From Bacillota bacterium (GTDB taxonomy: Bacteria > Bacillota > Clostridia > Oscillospirales > Oscillospiraceae), in assembly GCA_023459875.1 (NCBI GenBank), contig JAEWRY010000007.1:62001-126000 (forward strand): a stretch of DNA of 64,000 nucleotides, given 5' to 3'. Shown piece by piece: positions 8,873 to 17,786 of this stretch (the stretch's first letter is position 1; the number at the start of each line of letters is the position of its first letter). The notes beneath the pieces are model-generated. The model was not told the DNA's origin and searched no databases. It worked only from the letters and a program-made list of their open reading frames with translations. A program made the position numbers and the translations under genes.

Positions 8873-9354
8873 TGTTTGCTTTACAGAATAAATCCTCGCT
8901 GACTTTGTGTGTCAACGGTGAACTTCACGAGGTTACCGTCCGGCCGGCTGATATTCTCCTGGATACCCTGCGAAACGTTTTGGGTCTTACCGGGGCGAAG
9001 CCAGGGTGTCTCAACGGGGACTGCGGCGCCTGCACCGTTCTGGTCGACGGCTGGCCCGCCAAGAGTTGCCTGATGCTGACCGCGGAGGCCGTGGGAAAGC
9101 AGATCATAACGGTGGAGGGGCTTAAAAATGCACCGATTCAAAAGGCGTTCGTTGAAAAATTCGCCTTTCAGTGCGGTTATTGTACTTCCGGATTTCTGAT
9201 GGTCTGCCATGCCCTTTCCCAACTCCATCCCAACCCGCCCGACGTCATAATTGACGAGTGGCTGCAGAGCAACATCTGCCGCTGCACCAGCTACGAGGAA
9301 ATCGGGAACGCGGTGAGGGCGGTACTCTCCGGAGAATATCCCACGGGAGCATAA
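8869..9354 (+). CDS. xdhC: Xanthine dehydrogenase family protein, 2Fe-2S subunit
   Basis: A 161-residue small subunit with the two [2Fe-2S] domains of the family: plant-type C-x4-CGAC-x-C ligands in the first half (GCLNGDCGACTV near residue 45) and the CGYC...CRC ligands in the helical second half (FQCGYCTSGF near 103, ICRCTSY near 138). All eight expected cysteines are visible. It completes the large-FAD-FeS operon. The subunit order Mo, FAD, FeS is common in clostridial purine or nicotinate hydroxylase operons. Confidence 0.92.
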   Translation: MMFALQNKSSLTLCVNGELHEVTVRPADILLDTLRNVLGLTGAKPGCLNGDCGACTVLVDGWPAKSCLMLTAEAVGKQIITVEGLKNAPIQKAFVEKFAFQCGYCTSGFLMVCHALSQLHPNPPDVIIDEWLQSNICRCTSYEEIGNAVRAVLSGEYPTGA

Positions 9355-9396
9355 AAAAGTGTCATTCTCCGCGCAGCGCGGAAAAATGACACTTTT
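9355..9396. terminator. Bidirectional terminator between xdh and the PPOX gene
   Basis: AAAAGTGTCATT pairs with AATGACACTTTT around a second GC-rich stem. It begins right after the stop codon of the iron-sulfur subunit and faces the converging minus-strand gene ending at 9463. Confidence 0.9.
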
Positions 9397-9462
9397 ATGA
9401 CTCGTTTAGGCTTGAAAGATACGATTTTGCCCTGTATGGTATTCAGCGCTCCGCCGGATCAG

Positions 9463-9855
9463 CTAAAACAGGTAGGTATCGTTTCGTCCGGCAAAAGAGA
9501 GGATGTTGGCAGCGGCGCTTTCCAGATAGAACACCTCAAACAAGCCGTCGTCCACCCCGTACATGTTCTTGAGTCTGGGATTTTCCTCCAGCATAGCAGC
9601 CTTCGCCTCTTTCCGGCCGTCGAAGACCGCTTTTCCGGTCAGCCGAATCCATTCGCCGTTTAAGGACGCGCTGATCTCCACCTTTGGATTCTGCTTCATT
9701 TGGCGCCATACCTGTTTCGTATTGTTGGTGCAGAAGTACAACTTTCCGTCGTATTGGCATACCGCGCCGAACGGCCTTACCCGGGGCTGGTCTCCTTCCT
9801 CTGTGGCAAGGAAAAAGGTCCCGCAGGCCTTCAGAAACTCAAACACGTTTTTCAT
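9463..9855 (-). CDS. Pyridoxamine 5'-phosphate oxidase-fold flavoprotein
   Basis: A 130-residue split-barrel protein. The opening FLKACGTFFLATEEGDQPRV and the following RPFG, YFCTNNTKQVWRQM and NGEWIRLTGKAVF blocks are typical of the small clostridial PPOX family that bind FMN (some bind F420 or haem). The start at 9855 is chosen for its GGAG site; the open frame extends further upstream without a coding look. It is a single gene. The reaction is unknown; these proteins are often annotated only as nitroimidazole-resistance-like or pyridoxamine oxidase family. Confidence 0.82.
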   Translation of the reverse strand: MKNVFEFLKACGTFFLATEEGDQPRVRPFGAVCQYDGKLYFCTNNTKQVWRQMKQNPKVEISASLNGEWIRLTGKAVFDGRKEAKAAMLEENPRLKNMYGVDDGLFEVFYLESAAANILSFAGRNDTYLF

Positions 9856-10014
9856 GTTGATCCGCTCCTCTCTTTTGTTTGCCGTTATCATAACACCCCA
9901 CCCACAAACAGGAAAGCATTGTTTTATAAATTTGAGAAAATCTCCACGCAAGCAATATTCCCGTACCCCGCGATTTATGTAAACAAGCAGGCTCAAGCAG
10001 CCGGTGTGGTGCAG

Positions 10015-10056
10015 AAGACGCTAGGACCGGATCAGGCAATCCGGTCTTAGCGTCTT
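10015..10056 (-). terminator. Terminator hairpin after pyruvate:ferredoxin oxidoreductase
   Basis: An 18-bp inverted repeat (one mismatch) with a six-base loop lies 33 bases beyond the nifJ stop codon. The T tract on the minus strand is weak. Confidence 0.65.
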
Positions 10057-10088
10057 TGATGGTCGGCAAGCATCCTTATGATCTGTTT

Positions 10089-13000
10089 CTAGTCCTCCGA
10101 CATCCGCTTATAGGTTTCCAGCCGTTCCTTAGAATGTTCCTCGGCTGCTTTGAACAGCATACTCGCCCGTTCCGGCATTGCCTGGAAGAGCTGTGAATAT
10201 CGGATTTCCCCGTCCAAAAACTCCTGATATGGTATCGTAGGGTCTTTTGAGTCCATCTGGAAGGGATTCTTACCCTCTTCCCTGCGCCTGGGGTCATAAC
10301 GATAAAGGTGCCAGTAGCCTGTCTCCACCGCCTTCTTTTCCTCCCTGATGCTGGTCGCCATGCCCGATTTGATTCCGTGGCTGATACACGGAGCATAAGC
10401 AATAATGACGGAGGGCCCGTTATAGCTCTCGGCTTCCTTCATCGCCTTGACGGTCTGGTTAAAATCCGCGCCCATGGAGATTTGAGCCACATAAACATCT
10501 TTGTAAGTCATCGCCATCTGCCCAAGATTCTTTTTCCGCGGCAGCTTTCCGTTAAACGCGAATTTCGCGACCGCGCCCGTCGGCGTTGCCTTCGAGGCCT
10601 GTCCTCCCGTGTTTGAATAGACCTCGGTATCCATGATGAACAAATTGACGTCTTCGCCGGTGGATATCACGTGATCAAGGCCGCCATATCCGATGTCGTA
10701 AGCCCACCCGTCGCCGCCAACCATCCAGATCGAACGTTTTTCCAGATAATCCGAAGCATCCTTGATCTGCCGCAGGAGAAAGCTGCTTCTGCAGTCGGTC
10801 TTTTCAAGAAGACTTCTGATTTTCTCCGCCAGCGCCTGGGATTTCGGCCCGTCGCTGTAGAACTGCAGCCATCCCACGAAGGCTTTTTGGAGCTCTTCCT
10901 CAAGGGTTTCCGAGTTAAGCGCCATGCGAATCGAGGAGGCAAGTCGCATTCTGATCTGTTTGACACCCAGGCACATGCCGTATCCGTATTCGGCGTTGTC
11001 TTCAAAAAGGGAGTTTGCCCACGCGGGGCCCCTGCCCTTTTCGTTCGTGCAATACGCCATGGAGGGTGCGCTGGCCCCCCAGATGGAGGAACAGCCCGTG
11101 GCGTTCGCGATCATCATGCGCTCGCCGAAGAGTTGGGTGAGGAGCCTGATATAAGCCGGCTCTCCACAGCCGGGACAGGCTCCGTTAAACTCAAGCAGCG
11201 GCCTCACGAACTGGCTTCCCTTAACTGTGAAGCGGTCAACCAGGTCCGGCTTTTCTCTGAGGGTCATTGCAAACTCCCAGTTGTCGTCCTCCCTGTCGAT
11301 CTCATATTGCGCAGGCTTCATGATAAGCGCCTTTTCCTTTGGCGGACATATATCGGCGCAGTTTCCGCAGCCTGTGCAGTCCAGCGGGCTCACCTGGACG
11401 CGGAAGCGGTAGCCGTCCAGTTCCTTACCTGTCGCAGCTTTCGAATTAAAAGACTCAGGTGCGGCTCTCTGCTCTTCCCCGTCCAGAAGGAAAAGACGCA
11501 CGGTCGCGTGGGGACAGACATAGGAGCACATGCCGCACTGGATGCATTTATCGATCTGCCATTCGGGGATCATGGGAGCGATCCCCCGTTTTTCGTACCT
11601 GGTCGTTCCCGGTGGGAAAGAACCGTCCTCCATGCCCTCGAATGCGCTCACGGGCAGTTCCGACCCCTCGTTGCGGGCCATAGCCTTCATAATCTTGTTT
11701 ACAAATTCGGGAGCGTCCTCGTCAGCCGTGATTTTTTCTTCCACGGCATCCGCCCACTCCCCGGGTATTTTTATTTCAATGAGGGCTTTCGCTCCCTCGT
11801 CCACCGCTCTCACGTTCATTTCCTCAACATTCTGCCCTTTACGTCCGTATGTTTTGTGGATGGACTCCTTGAGCAGGCGGACGGCTTCCTCCTGAGGGAG
11901 AATATCGGCAAGCTGGAAAAAGGCCGACTGCATCACCATGTTGATGCGGTTACCAAGCCCGATATTCAAGGCGATCCTGAGCGCGTCGATCATATAAAAT
12001 TTGATGCGGTTTCTGGCCAGATACCGTTTTAAGCTCCCCGGAAGCTGTTCCGAGAGCTCTTCGGGAGTATAATCGCAGTTTAAAACGAAGATTCCGCCCG
12101 GTTTCAGGCTGCTTATCAGGTCGTAGTGATTGAGGAAAGATTTATTGTGACAGGCCACATAGTCCGCCTGATAAACGAGATAGGAGGAAAGGATCGGTTC
12201 TTTTCCAAAACGGAGATGGGAGACGGTGGTGCCGCCCGACTTCTTGCTGTCGTAAGAAAAATAGGCCTGGACATTCAGATCGGTGTTTTCCCCGATGATC
12301 TTACAGGCGGTCTTGTTGGCTCCGACGGTTCCGTCCGAGCCCAGTCCCCAGAACTGGCAGCTCACCGTTCCGTGTGAATCTGGCTTATACGGAAGATCAC
12401 GCAGAGAGGTTTTCGTCACGTCGTCTTTAATACCGATGGTAAATCCGTTTTTGGGAGTATCTTCCCGCAGATTCGCGAAAACGGCGAGAATCTGCGAAGG
12501 GTTTACGTCCTTGGATCCGAGACCGTATCTGCCGCCGACGATGAGGGGCTGTTTTTCTCTTCCTGTAAACATCCTGCAGATATCCAGGTACAGCGGTTCC
12601 CCGGTGGCCCCCGGTTCCTTGGTCCGGTCGAGGACGGCAATGCGTTTAATGCAACCCGGCAGAGCATGAAGAAAATATTTCTCCGAGAAGGGACGGTAGA
12701 GCCGCACCTGCAACAGTCCGACCTTCTCTCCCTTACTCTGTAAATACCCTATCGTTTCCTTGATGGTGTCGCAGACCGAACCCATGGCAATAATCATGTT
12801 TTCAGCGTCGGCGTCCCCAAAATATTCAAAGGGCTGGTATTGTCTCCCTGTTACCTGCCCGATTTTCCGCATATTCTCCGCCACAATGTCGGGGACATTG
12901 TGGAAAAATCTGTTCTGAACCTCGCGACCCTGAAAATAGATGTCGGGGTTCTGCGCAGTCCCCTTGGTGACAGGGTGCAAAGGGTTCAGCGAACGTGCTC

Positions 13001-13607
13001 TGAAATCGGCGATTGCCTTCCAATCCACAAGGTCATAGAGCGAGCTGTACTCGATCTGTTCGATACTGCGGTATTCATGGGAGGTGCGGAATCCGTCAAA
13101 AAAGTGGATAAACGGCAGATGCGCGGAAATGGCGGATAGATGGACGACGAAGCCCAGGTCCATCGCTTCCTGGGCATTGGCGGAGGCCAGCAGACACGCG
13201 CCCGTCTGGCGGCACGCCATCACGTCCTGATGATCCCCAAAAATGGATAGGGCGTGGGTAGCCACCGCTCTTGCCGAGACGTGCAGCACGCCCGGCAGCA
13301 ATTCGCCTACCATTTTATAGAGGTTCGGTATCATGAGAAGCAGGCCCTGGGACGCGGTAAACGTCGTGGTCAGCGCACCGGCCTCCAGAGAGCCGTGCAT
13401 GGCTCCCGCGGCGCCGGCTTCCGACTGGAGCTCGGCCACCCGCACCCGCTGGCCGAACAGGTTTGTTTTTCCCTGGGACGACCACTCGTCGGTCAACTCC
13501 GCCATGGTGGAGGAGGGCGTAATCGGGAATATCGTCGCGACTTCGGTAAAGGCGTAAGCCGCGTAAGCCGCCGCGGTGTTGCCGTCCACAGTAACTTTTT
13601 TGGGCAA
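10089..13607 (-). CDS. nifJ: Pyruvate:ferredoxin (flavodoxin) oxidoreductase, homodimeric type
   Basis: A single-chain PFOR of 1172 residues, which converts pyruvate and CoA to acetyl-CoA, CO2 and reduced ferredoxin in the cytoplasm. Domains in order: pyrimidine-binding domain (TIFPITPSSTMAE near 20), transketolase-C-like domain, gamma domain, a 2x[4Fe-4S] domain (CIQCGMCSYVCP near 685, CTGCGNCADICP near 745), and the TPP domain (GGDGWAYDIGYGG near 960, SNTGGQASKATPTG). The proximal cluster cysteines (GACPGCGEPAY) are present. I favour the TTG at 13607 with GAGGG upstream over the TTG twelve codons earlier. It is monocistronic and is the core enzyme of fermentation. Confidence 0.95.
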   Translation of the reverse strand: MPKKVTVDGNTAAAYAAYAFTEVATIFPITPSSTMAELTDEWSSQGKTNLFGQRVRVAELQSEAGAAGAMHGSLEAGALTTTFTASQGLLLMIPNLYKMVGELLPGVLHVSARAVATHALSIFGDHQDVMACRQTGACLLASANAQEAMDLGFVVHLSAISAHLPFIHFFDGFRTSHEYRSIEQIEYSSLYDLVDWKAIADFRARSLNPLHPVTKGTAQNPDIYFQGREVQNRFFHNVPDIVAENMRKIGQVTGRQYQPFEYFGDADAENMIIAMGSVCDTIKETIGYLQSKGEKVGLLQVRLYRPFSEKYFLHALPGCIKRIAVLDRTKEPGATGEPLYLDICRMFTGREKQPLIVGGRYGLGSKDVNPSQILAVFANLREDTPKNGFTIGIKDDVTKTSLRDLPYKPDSHGTVSCQFWGLGSDGTVGANKTACKIIGENTDLNVQAYFSYDSKKSGGTTVSHLRFGKEPILSSYLVYQADYVACHNKSFLNHYDLISSLKPGGIFVLNCDYTPEELSEQLPGSLKRYLARNRIKFYMIDALRIALNIGLGNRINMVMQSAFFQLADILPQEEAVRLLKESIHKTYGRKGQNVEEMNVRAVDEGAKALIEIKIPGEWADAVEEKITADEDAPEFVNKIMKAMARNEGSELPVSAFEGMEDGSFPPGTTRYEKRGIAPMIPEWQIDKCIQCGMCSYVCPHATVRLFLLDGEEQRAAPESFNSKAATGKELDGYRFRVQVSPLDCTGCGNCADICPPKEKALIMKPAQYEIDREDDNWEFAMTLREKPDLVDRFTVKGSQFVRPLLEFNGACPGCGEPAYIRLLTQLFGERMMIANATGCSSIWGASAPSMAYCTNEKGRGPAWANSLFEDNAEYGYGMCLGVKQIRMRLASSIRMALNSETLEEELQKAFVGWLQFYSDGPKSQALAEKIRSLLEKTDCRSSFLLRQIKDASDYLEKRSIWMVGGDGWAYDIGYGGLDHVISTGEDVNLFIMDTEVYSNTGGQASKATPTGAVAKFAFNGKLPRKKNLGQMAMTYKDVYVAQISMGADFNQTVKAMKEAESYNGPSVIIAYAPCISHGIKSGMATSIREEKKAVETGYWHLYRYDPRRREEGKNPFQMDSKDPTIPYQEFLDGEIRYSQLFQAMPERASMLFKAAEEHSKERLETYKRMSED

Positions 13608-13697
13608 AATGATCCCTCGCTTCTGATTATTTTGTGGAAACAAATTTGTTATGTAGATATTTTCTATTTTTCATCCGTAATTATTCTTCAGCAAACA

Positions 13698-13735
13698 GAA
13701 TCCCGGGGAAAACGTTTCTCCCCGGGATTAATCTG
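13698..13735 (-). terminator. GC-rich hairpin upstream of nifJ, after the small 13781 gene
   Basis: AATCCCGGGGA pairs with TCCCCGGGATT around a short loop. It lies downstream of the 51-residue gene and could terminate it; the T tract is poor. Confidence 0.5.
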
Positions 13736-13780
13736 GTATTCAAACAGATGCTGCCTGCGGCAACCTCCGTTGTTTGTTAT

Positions 13781-13936
13781 TTACTGCTTCAGTTTGCTTA
13801 TTCTCCGATTTGTGGACGTGATGGTCTCCAATAGTTTTTCCCGTTCTTCCTGTGGAAGATTGTAAAAATGCTGCATTTTCTTTCCGTTCGCGGCTATCAG
13901 AAGATCAAGATCCAATGGTAAACGATCGTCTCTCAT
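13781..13936 (-). CDS. Small hypothetical helical protein
   Basis: A 51-residue, highly charged protein. Its centre, AANGKKMQHFYNLPQEERE, resembles short clostridial helical proteins in which an AM-x-F-x-x-L motif precedes an acidic helix. The start is set at the ATG at 13936 (a GTG lies directly before it) with AAAGG about 10 bases upstream. I cannot assign a function. A longer open frame upstream has no coding character and overlaps the next gene. Confidence 0.5.
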   Translation of the reverse strand: MRDDRLPLDLDLLIAANGKKMQHFYNLPQEEREKLLETITSTNRRISKLKQ

Positions 13937-14038
13937 CACAGTACCATACCTTTCTTGTCTGGTAATCCCAGTATGTGCCTTGGTATGAAAAAAATTAGGT
14001 GAAAATGATGGTAACGGCAGTTTGGGCTTTAAGAATGT

Positions 14039-14071
14039 ATTGAGGCGGGCGATTTTGCCGCCCGCCTCAAA
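14039..14071. terminator. Hairpin after the DUF378 gene
   Basis: GAGGCGGGCG pairs with CGCCCGCCTC over a seven-base loop and is followed by AAAAA on the plus strand. It lies just beyond the stop codon of the DUF378 gene and may separate it from the 51-residue gene. Confidence 0.6.
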
Positions 14072-14075
14072 AATG

Positions 14076-14291
14076 TTATTCGTGGTGTCTGGCTTCCACA
14101 AGCTCTTCCCTGTCGCGGAACAAAAGGGTTATACACCAGATTCCGGCCAGGCCGACGAGAGCAAAAATGATTCTGCTGATGGAAGAGGTCTGGCCGCGGA
14201 AAAGCGCTGCCACAAAATCATACCGGAACAGGCCGATGCTTCCCCAGTTCAGTGCGCCGATGATCGCTAAAACCAATGCTATTTTGTCCAT
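14076..14291 (-). CDS. DUF378 family small membrane protein
   Basis: A 71-residue protein with two transmembrane helices. The motif LAIIGALNWGSIGLF and the second helix (ALVGLAGIWCITLLF) are diagnostic of DUF378, a widespread two-helix membrane protein of unknown role. The start at 14291 has GAAGGAA upstream. It lies 31 bases after the spore protein gene on the same strand, so cotranscription is possible. Confidence 0.85.
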   Translation of the reverse strand: MDKIALVLAIIGALNWGSIGLFRYDFVAALFRGQTSSISRIIFALVGLAGIWCITLLFRDREELVEARHHE

Positions 14292-14322
14292 ATAAGTTCC
14301 TTCTTTCAATTCTTATGAGTGT

Positions 14323-15276
14323 TTATGACTGTATGCCGCCGTAGGTTTGCCCCTGAGAATTGTTCTGATTCGTCTGACCGGACTGCCCTGATTGTCCTGC
14401 TTGCTTTCCCAGATTCATGCTGGATATGACTTGCGGAATCTTGTCCATGATGTTGGTTGCGCTTGAGCTGATGGGCAGCAGGTTTACATTCTGACCGTCG
14501 ATCACAATCACGGCGTCGGTGCAGACTTTCGCCCCCAAGCCCAGAGCACCCGTACCGGTATTTGAACCCATCCCAGGCTGATTGGCCTGCTGTCCTTTCA
14601 TGGACGCGTTTCCTCCGCCGAACCCGACGGTGATGGAAACGATAGGCAGGAACGTTTTATCTCCCTGAGTCACGCTCTTGCCGATAATACCCTCATTTTG
14701 AGTATAATTCTCAAGGCTGTGAAATAAGGAGTCTACATGCTCATTTAAATTAGTCTGATCCATACCTTCTTCTCCTTTTGATTCCTTTGATTTAAATTTG
14801 ATAAAGTTTAAGGCCGTTTTGCCTGCATTTAGTTTTGACCTTACTTCTATTTTTATAAATTCCTGCGCAGGAAAAAATTCCGGTATTTGCTCAAAAGTTG
14901 TTTTTTTTATCAGAGCTTCCGCGCAGCTGATTGCTCCGCAGAGAATCCCGGTAAGGTAAGGTTCGTTAAATCCGTAAGACGCCTTAACATGAGTGTCTTC
15001 CAAACTAAGGGCTTTAAAAACGGTTCTGTTTTCTCTTTTGGTTTTTTCTTTTCCTTTTTCAGATAATCTGGAAAACACTTTCGCTTTCAGTAGAAGGACT
15101 GAGACTCGCATTCTGTTTTGAATGGTTTCCGCCTGAATTCTGATTACATGAATCCAGGAGAGAGACATTTGCATGTTCATTTCGCCGCTGTCAATCAGCA
15201 GATCTACGTTCACGGGAAATACAAATGCCAGAATGATCAATACCGCAAATAGAATTAAGATGATATAAAAAAGCAT
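14323..15276 (-). CDS. ytfJ: Fused DUF2953 (YtfI-like) and GerW/YtfJ spore protein
   Basis: A 317-residue frame. Residues 1-165 have one N-terminal transmembrane helix and the DUF2953 pattern (KASYGFNEPYLTGILCGAIS). Residues 172-290 are a GerW/YtfJ spore protein with the core GDKTFLPIVSITVGFGGG and GLGAKV blocks, followed by a Gln/Ser/Gly tail. YtfI and YtfJ are normally separate adjacent genes. Here no stop codon separates them, yet an excellent AAGGAGAAGAAGG site precedes an in-frame ATG at 14763. The GerW part may therefore also be made alone (14323-14763). Expected role: spore assembly or germination. Confidence 0.82.
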   Translation of the reverse strand: MLFYIILILFAVLIILAFVFPVNVDLLIDSGEMNMQMSLSWIHVIRIQAETIQNRMRVSVLLLKAKVFSRLSEKGKEKTKRENRTVFKALSLEDTHVKASYGFNEPYLTGILCGAISCAEALIKKTTFEQIPEFFPAQEFIKIEVRSKLNAGKTALNFIKFKSKESKGEEGMDQTNLNEHVDSLFHSLENYTQNEGIIGKSVTQGDKTFLPIVSITVGFGGGNASMKGQQANQPGMGSNTGTGALGLGAKVCTDAVIVIDGQNVNLLPISSSATNIMDKIPQVISSMNLGKQAGQSGQSGQTNQNNSQGQTYGGIQS

Positions 15277-15656
15277 TTAAGTCTACCTCATCACGTATTT
15301 TTACCTTGATTCGACATTTTATTCTTTTTATGAATTCAAAAATGATGTCATATCATCTTGGATACGGCGAAAATATTTCCTGCGGCAATGAATTTTATAT
15401 GTAATTTCAGCATTGTAAACTAAAATACACTAAAGCAGGAAATTGTTCTGATAATTTAATAATTTGTAAGTTTAATTTCTTTTAAGATTATATAAAATTC
15501 CATATTTGTTAGATCTGAATGCAATAAAACCCAGGTTGTGCGCATTATTATGGTAGTACGGCTGGTAAGGCATGGGGGTGACAACCTTGAGATAGTTCCA
15601 TCTTCCATATATTTGCTGTTGAAGTTTACTTTCAATCATATAAGGAGGTTTCCGCG
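15277..15656. other. 380-base AT-rich non-coding region between divergent genes
   Basis: It should hold the promoters of the GerW gene (left) and the SLH-repeat protein (right). The right part contains AGGTTGT...ACAACCT (about 15530-15585), which could form a leader hairpin about 70 bases before the TAAGGAGGT site. I looked for c-di-GMP and other common riboswitch cores and did not find one. A minus-strand open frame here lacks a ribosome binding site. Confidence 0.5.
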
Positions 15657-17363
15657 ATGTTAAGAAAACAAGGTTTAGGAAGGGCACTGGTCATTGCTTT
15701 AATCCTGTGTATCGCCCTGTCCGCGTCTGTGGCGGCTTCTGCCGCTCAGGACTGCTCCCAGAACCAATATCAGGGTCAAGGCCAGGGTCAGGCACACAGC
15801 CAGAGCCAGCAGGGAAACAACGGCAATCACTTCGGGAATGCCGCGCAGTACATGATCAGCAAGGGATATATGAAGGGCGACGGCTGTCAGAATTATTATC
15901 TCTCCGGCTATATTAAGCGCGGCGACCTCATGATCATGATTGTGAGAGCCTTTAATCTGCACTCCAACGCCGGAGGTAATCATTTCGGAGACGTGAAATC
16001 CGGCGACTACTACTGCGAGGCGGTCAACACGGCGGCCGGCCTGGGAATCGCAAAAGGCGACGGCAAGAATTTTATGCCCCAAAGCTATGTTACTGTTCAG
16101 CAGGCGATCTGGCTGATCGAGCGGACGGCCAAGATCAGGGATATCGAGCTGACTGATGATTTGGAATCCCTGTATGATGAAAACACTCTGTCCACCTATG
16201 CCACCAGGGAAGACGTCTGCGAGCTGCTATACTATGCTCTCACCGGAAGTACCGACGGCTTTAACGGCGAGTTCGGCAACAGTCACGGATGGAAACACGG
16301 AAACACCAGTTTCGATCTCACAATCAGCTATGAAATTGATGAAGACGAGGCCCTGACCCTCGTCGAGAGTGATTTTACCGCCGCTCTCACGAATGCCAAC
16401 GACGATGAGACTCTGTCCAGCATTATGTTTACATCCCTACCCTCCTCGTCCGCCGGAGTGATGTATTTTGATTACGATGAGGACGACGACTCCAACACCA
16501 AGCTCGTAAAGAGCACCTCTTATGATGTCGGGGATATCGGAGACATCACTTTTGTTCCCGTAGCCGGCTACAACGGAACGGTTAAGGTTTTCTTTACCGC
16601 ATATACGGAAGACAGCGGCAGCTACAGCGGAGTATTAACCATCGCCGTAGGCGACACTGAAGCAACCGCCGATGCCATCACCTATACCACCGAACAGGAT
16701 ACTGCACTCACCTTTGACCAGGACAATTTCAGCGATACCTGCGGCGACGCCACCGGCGAGACCCTTTCCTGCGTGAAGTTCACCTCTCTTTCCTCCTCGT
16801 CCGCCGGTATTCTGTACTTCGACTACAGCAAGGATAACGATTCCAATACCAAGATCGAAAAGAACACTTCCTACGACGCGGGCGACTTAGGCGATATCAT
16901 CTTCGTGCCTTCTCCCAGCTTCAGCGGTACGGTCACCGTCTCTTACACCGGCTATACCGAGGACGATACGCAATATACCGGCACCGTCAAAATCACAGTA
17001 AATGCGGTTGACAACGAGGCCGACGCGATTGTTTACAAAACCGATTTAAACGAGGCTGTCGCCTTCACCCTCTCCGATTTCAGGACCGCCTGCTCGGAGG
17101 CAACCGGCAAAACCCTCTCCGGCGTTAAGTTTACGTTGCCCGATGAAGACTTCGGAACCCTGTATTATAAATATGACGAGGACGATACCACCAATACGGC
17201 TGTCTCCGCTGCCAAAACCTACTACGCCGGATCCTCCCCTTCCCTGTCCAATATTACCTTCGTGCCGGCCAAAGACTATACCGGAACGGTGACCATTGAG
17301 TACACCGGCTATACGACGAACGGCACAACCTATAAAGGAATTGTGGAAATCGCGGTGGAATAA
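15657..17363 (+). CDS. Secreted SLH-domain protein with three tandem beta repeats
   Basis: A 568-residue exported protein. The signal peptide covers about 1-30 (ALILCIALSASVAASAA). A Gln/Gly-rich linker is followed by two to three SLH-like segments (35-210; FGDVKSGDYYCEAV, GIAKGDGKNFMP). Three repeats of about 100 residues then run to the end, each containing SSSAG-hYYDYsKDD or a variant, a Y-x-A/V-G-D/S block and F-x-GTVTVxYTGYT. The acidic repeats look like calcium-binding extracellular beta-sandwich modules. A perfect TAAGGAGGT site precedes the ATG. It is probably attached to the cell wall and monocistronic. Confidence 0.82.
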   Translation: MLRKQGLGRALVIALILCIALSASVAASAAQDCSQNQYQGQGQGQAHSQSQQGNNGNHFGNAAQYMISKGYMKGDGCQNYYLSGYIKRGDLMIMIVRAFNLHSNAGGNHFGDVKSGDYYCEAVNTAAGLGIAKGDGKNFMPQSYVTVQQAIWLIERTAKIRDIELTDDLESLYDENTLSTYATREDVCELLYYALTGSTDGFNGEFGNSHGWKHGNTSFDLTISYEIDEDEALTLVESDFTAALTNANDDETLSSIMFTSLPSSSAGVMYFDYDEDDDSNTKLVKSTSYDVGDIGDITFVPVAGYNGTVKVFFTAYTEDSGSYSGVLTIAVGDTEATADAITYTTEQDTALTFDQDNFSDTCGDATGETLSCVKFTSLSSSSAGILYFDYSKDNDSNTKIEKNTSYDAGDLGDIIFVPSPSFSGTVTVSYTGYTEDDTQYTGTVKITVNAVDNEADAIVYKTDLNEAVAFTLSDFRTACSEATGKTLSGVKFTLPDEDFGTLYYKYDEDDTTNTAVSAAKTYYAGSSPSLSNITFVPAKDYTGTVTIEYTGYTTNGTTYKGIVEIAVE

Positions 17364-17370
17364 ACAAAAA

Positions 17371-17410
17371 TAAAAACCGGGAAGCAGGGATTCTGCTTCC
17401 CGGTTTTTAT
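17371..17410 (+). terminator. Intrinsic terminator of the SLH-repeat gene
   Basis: AAAAACCGGGAAGCAG pairs with CTGCTTCCCGGTTTTT. The palindrome ends in a T run and starts a few bases after the stop codon. Confidence 0.92.
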
Positions 17411-17471
17411 TTGAATTTAAAGTTTGAATTATCATAAAAGCATATGGTGCCTTAGTAGAGCTGGAATTCAT

Positions 17472-17708
17472 TCACCCGAGTAAAATAATTTCAAGGAGTT
17501 CATTCACAGTGAGACGAAGTTTCCCGCCGCCCCAGATGACGTAATTTCCGTCAGTCTCGACGGTCTGAAAAAATGCCTCGTCGGCAAGCTTTGCATACTT
17601 CATTGTGTGGAGCTTCCCCGAAAGATCCACCATAACATTGCTCCCGCTCTCCATATCGATGAACAGGCGGTGGCCCCTCACGGGCATGACGTTCCTGATA
17701 TAACTCAC
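17472..17708 (-). CDS. DUF2442 family protein
   Basis: A 78-residue protein with the DUF2442 pattern: an opening VMPVRGHRLFIDMESG strand pair, a central L-x-x-M-K-Y-AKLAD-x-x-FF turn, and YVIWGGGKLRLTVNELLEI at the end. Such proteins are often found beside toxin or regulatory genes and have no established reaction. The start is GTG with GGAGATGGTGAT upstream. It follows the large LuxR gene on the same strand (78 bases), so it might be cotranscribed with it. Confidence 0.7.
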   Translation of the reverse strand: MSYIRNVMPVRGHRLFIDMESGSNVMVDLSGKLHTMKYAKLADEAFFQTVETDGNYVIWGGGKLRLTVNELLEIILLG

Positions 17709-17786
17709 ATCACCATCTCCTTTACATCGTAAATTATAAGATGGTTTTTCCGCATACGCACCGTCCGAATGGACAGTTTTTTGAAA

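Noticed and set aside
10671..12032. 453-codon open frame on the plus strand
   Set aside because: It lies fully opposite nifJ, has no ribosome binding site and its translation (many Arg, Pro, His, Gly) has the look of a GC-rich antisense shadow.
15400..15656. Possible riboswitch in the long leader of the SLH-repeat gene
   Set aside because: No core of a c-di-GMP, cobalamin, SAM, guanidine or other common class could be matched; only a weak AGGTTGT/ACAACCT pairing.
15472..15687. 71-codon minus-strand frame upstream of the SLH-repeat gene
   Set aside because: No Shine-Dalgarno before any start; it overlaps the ribosome binding site and start of the plus-strand gene.
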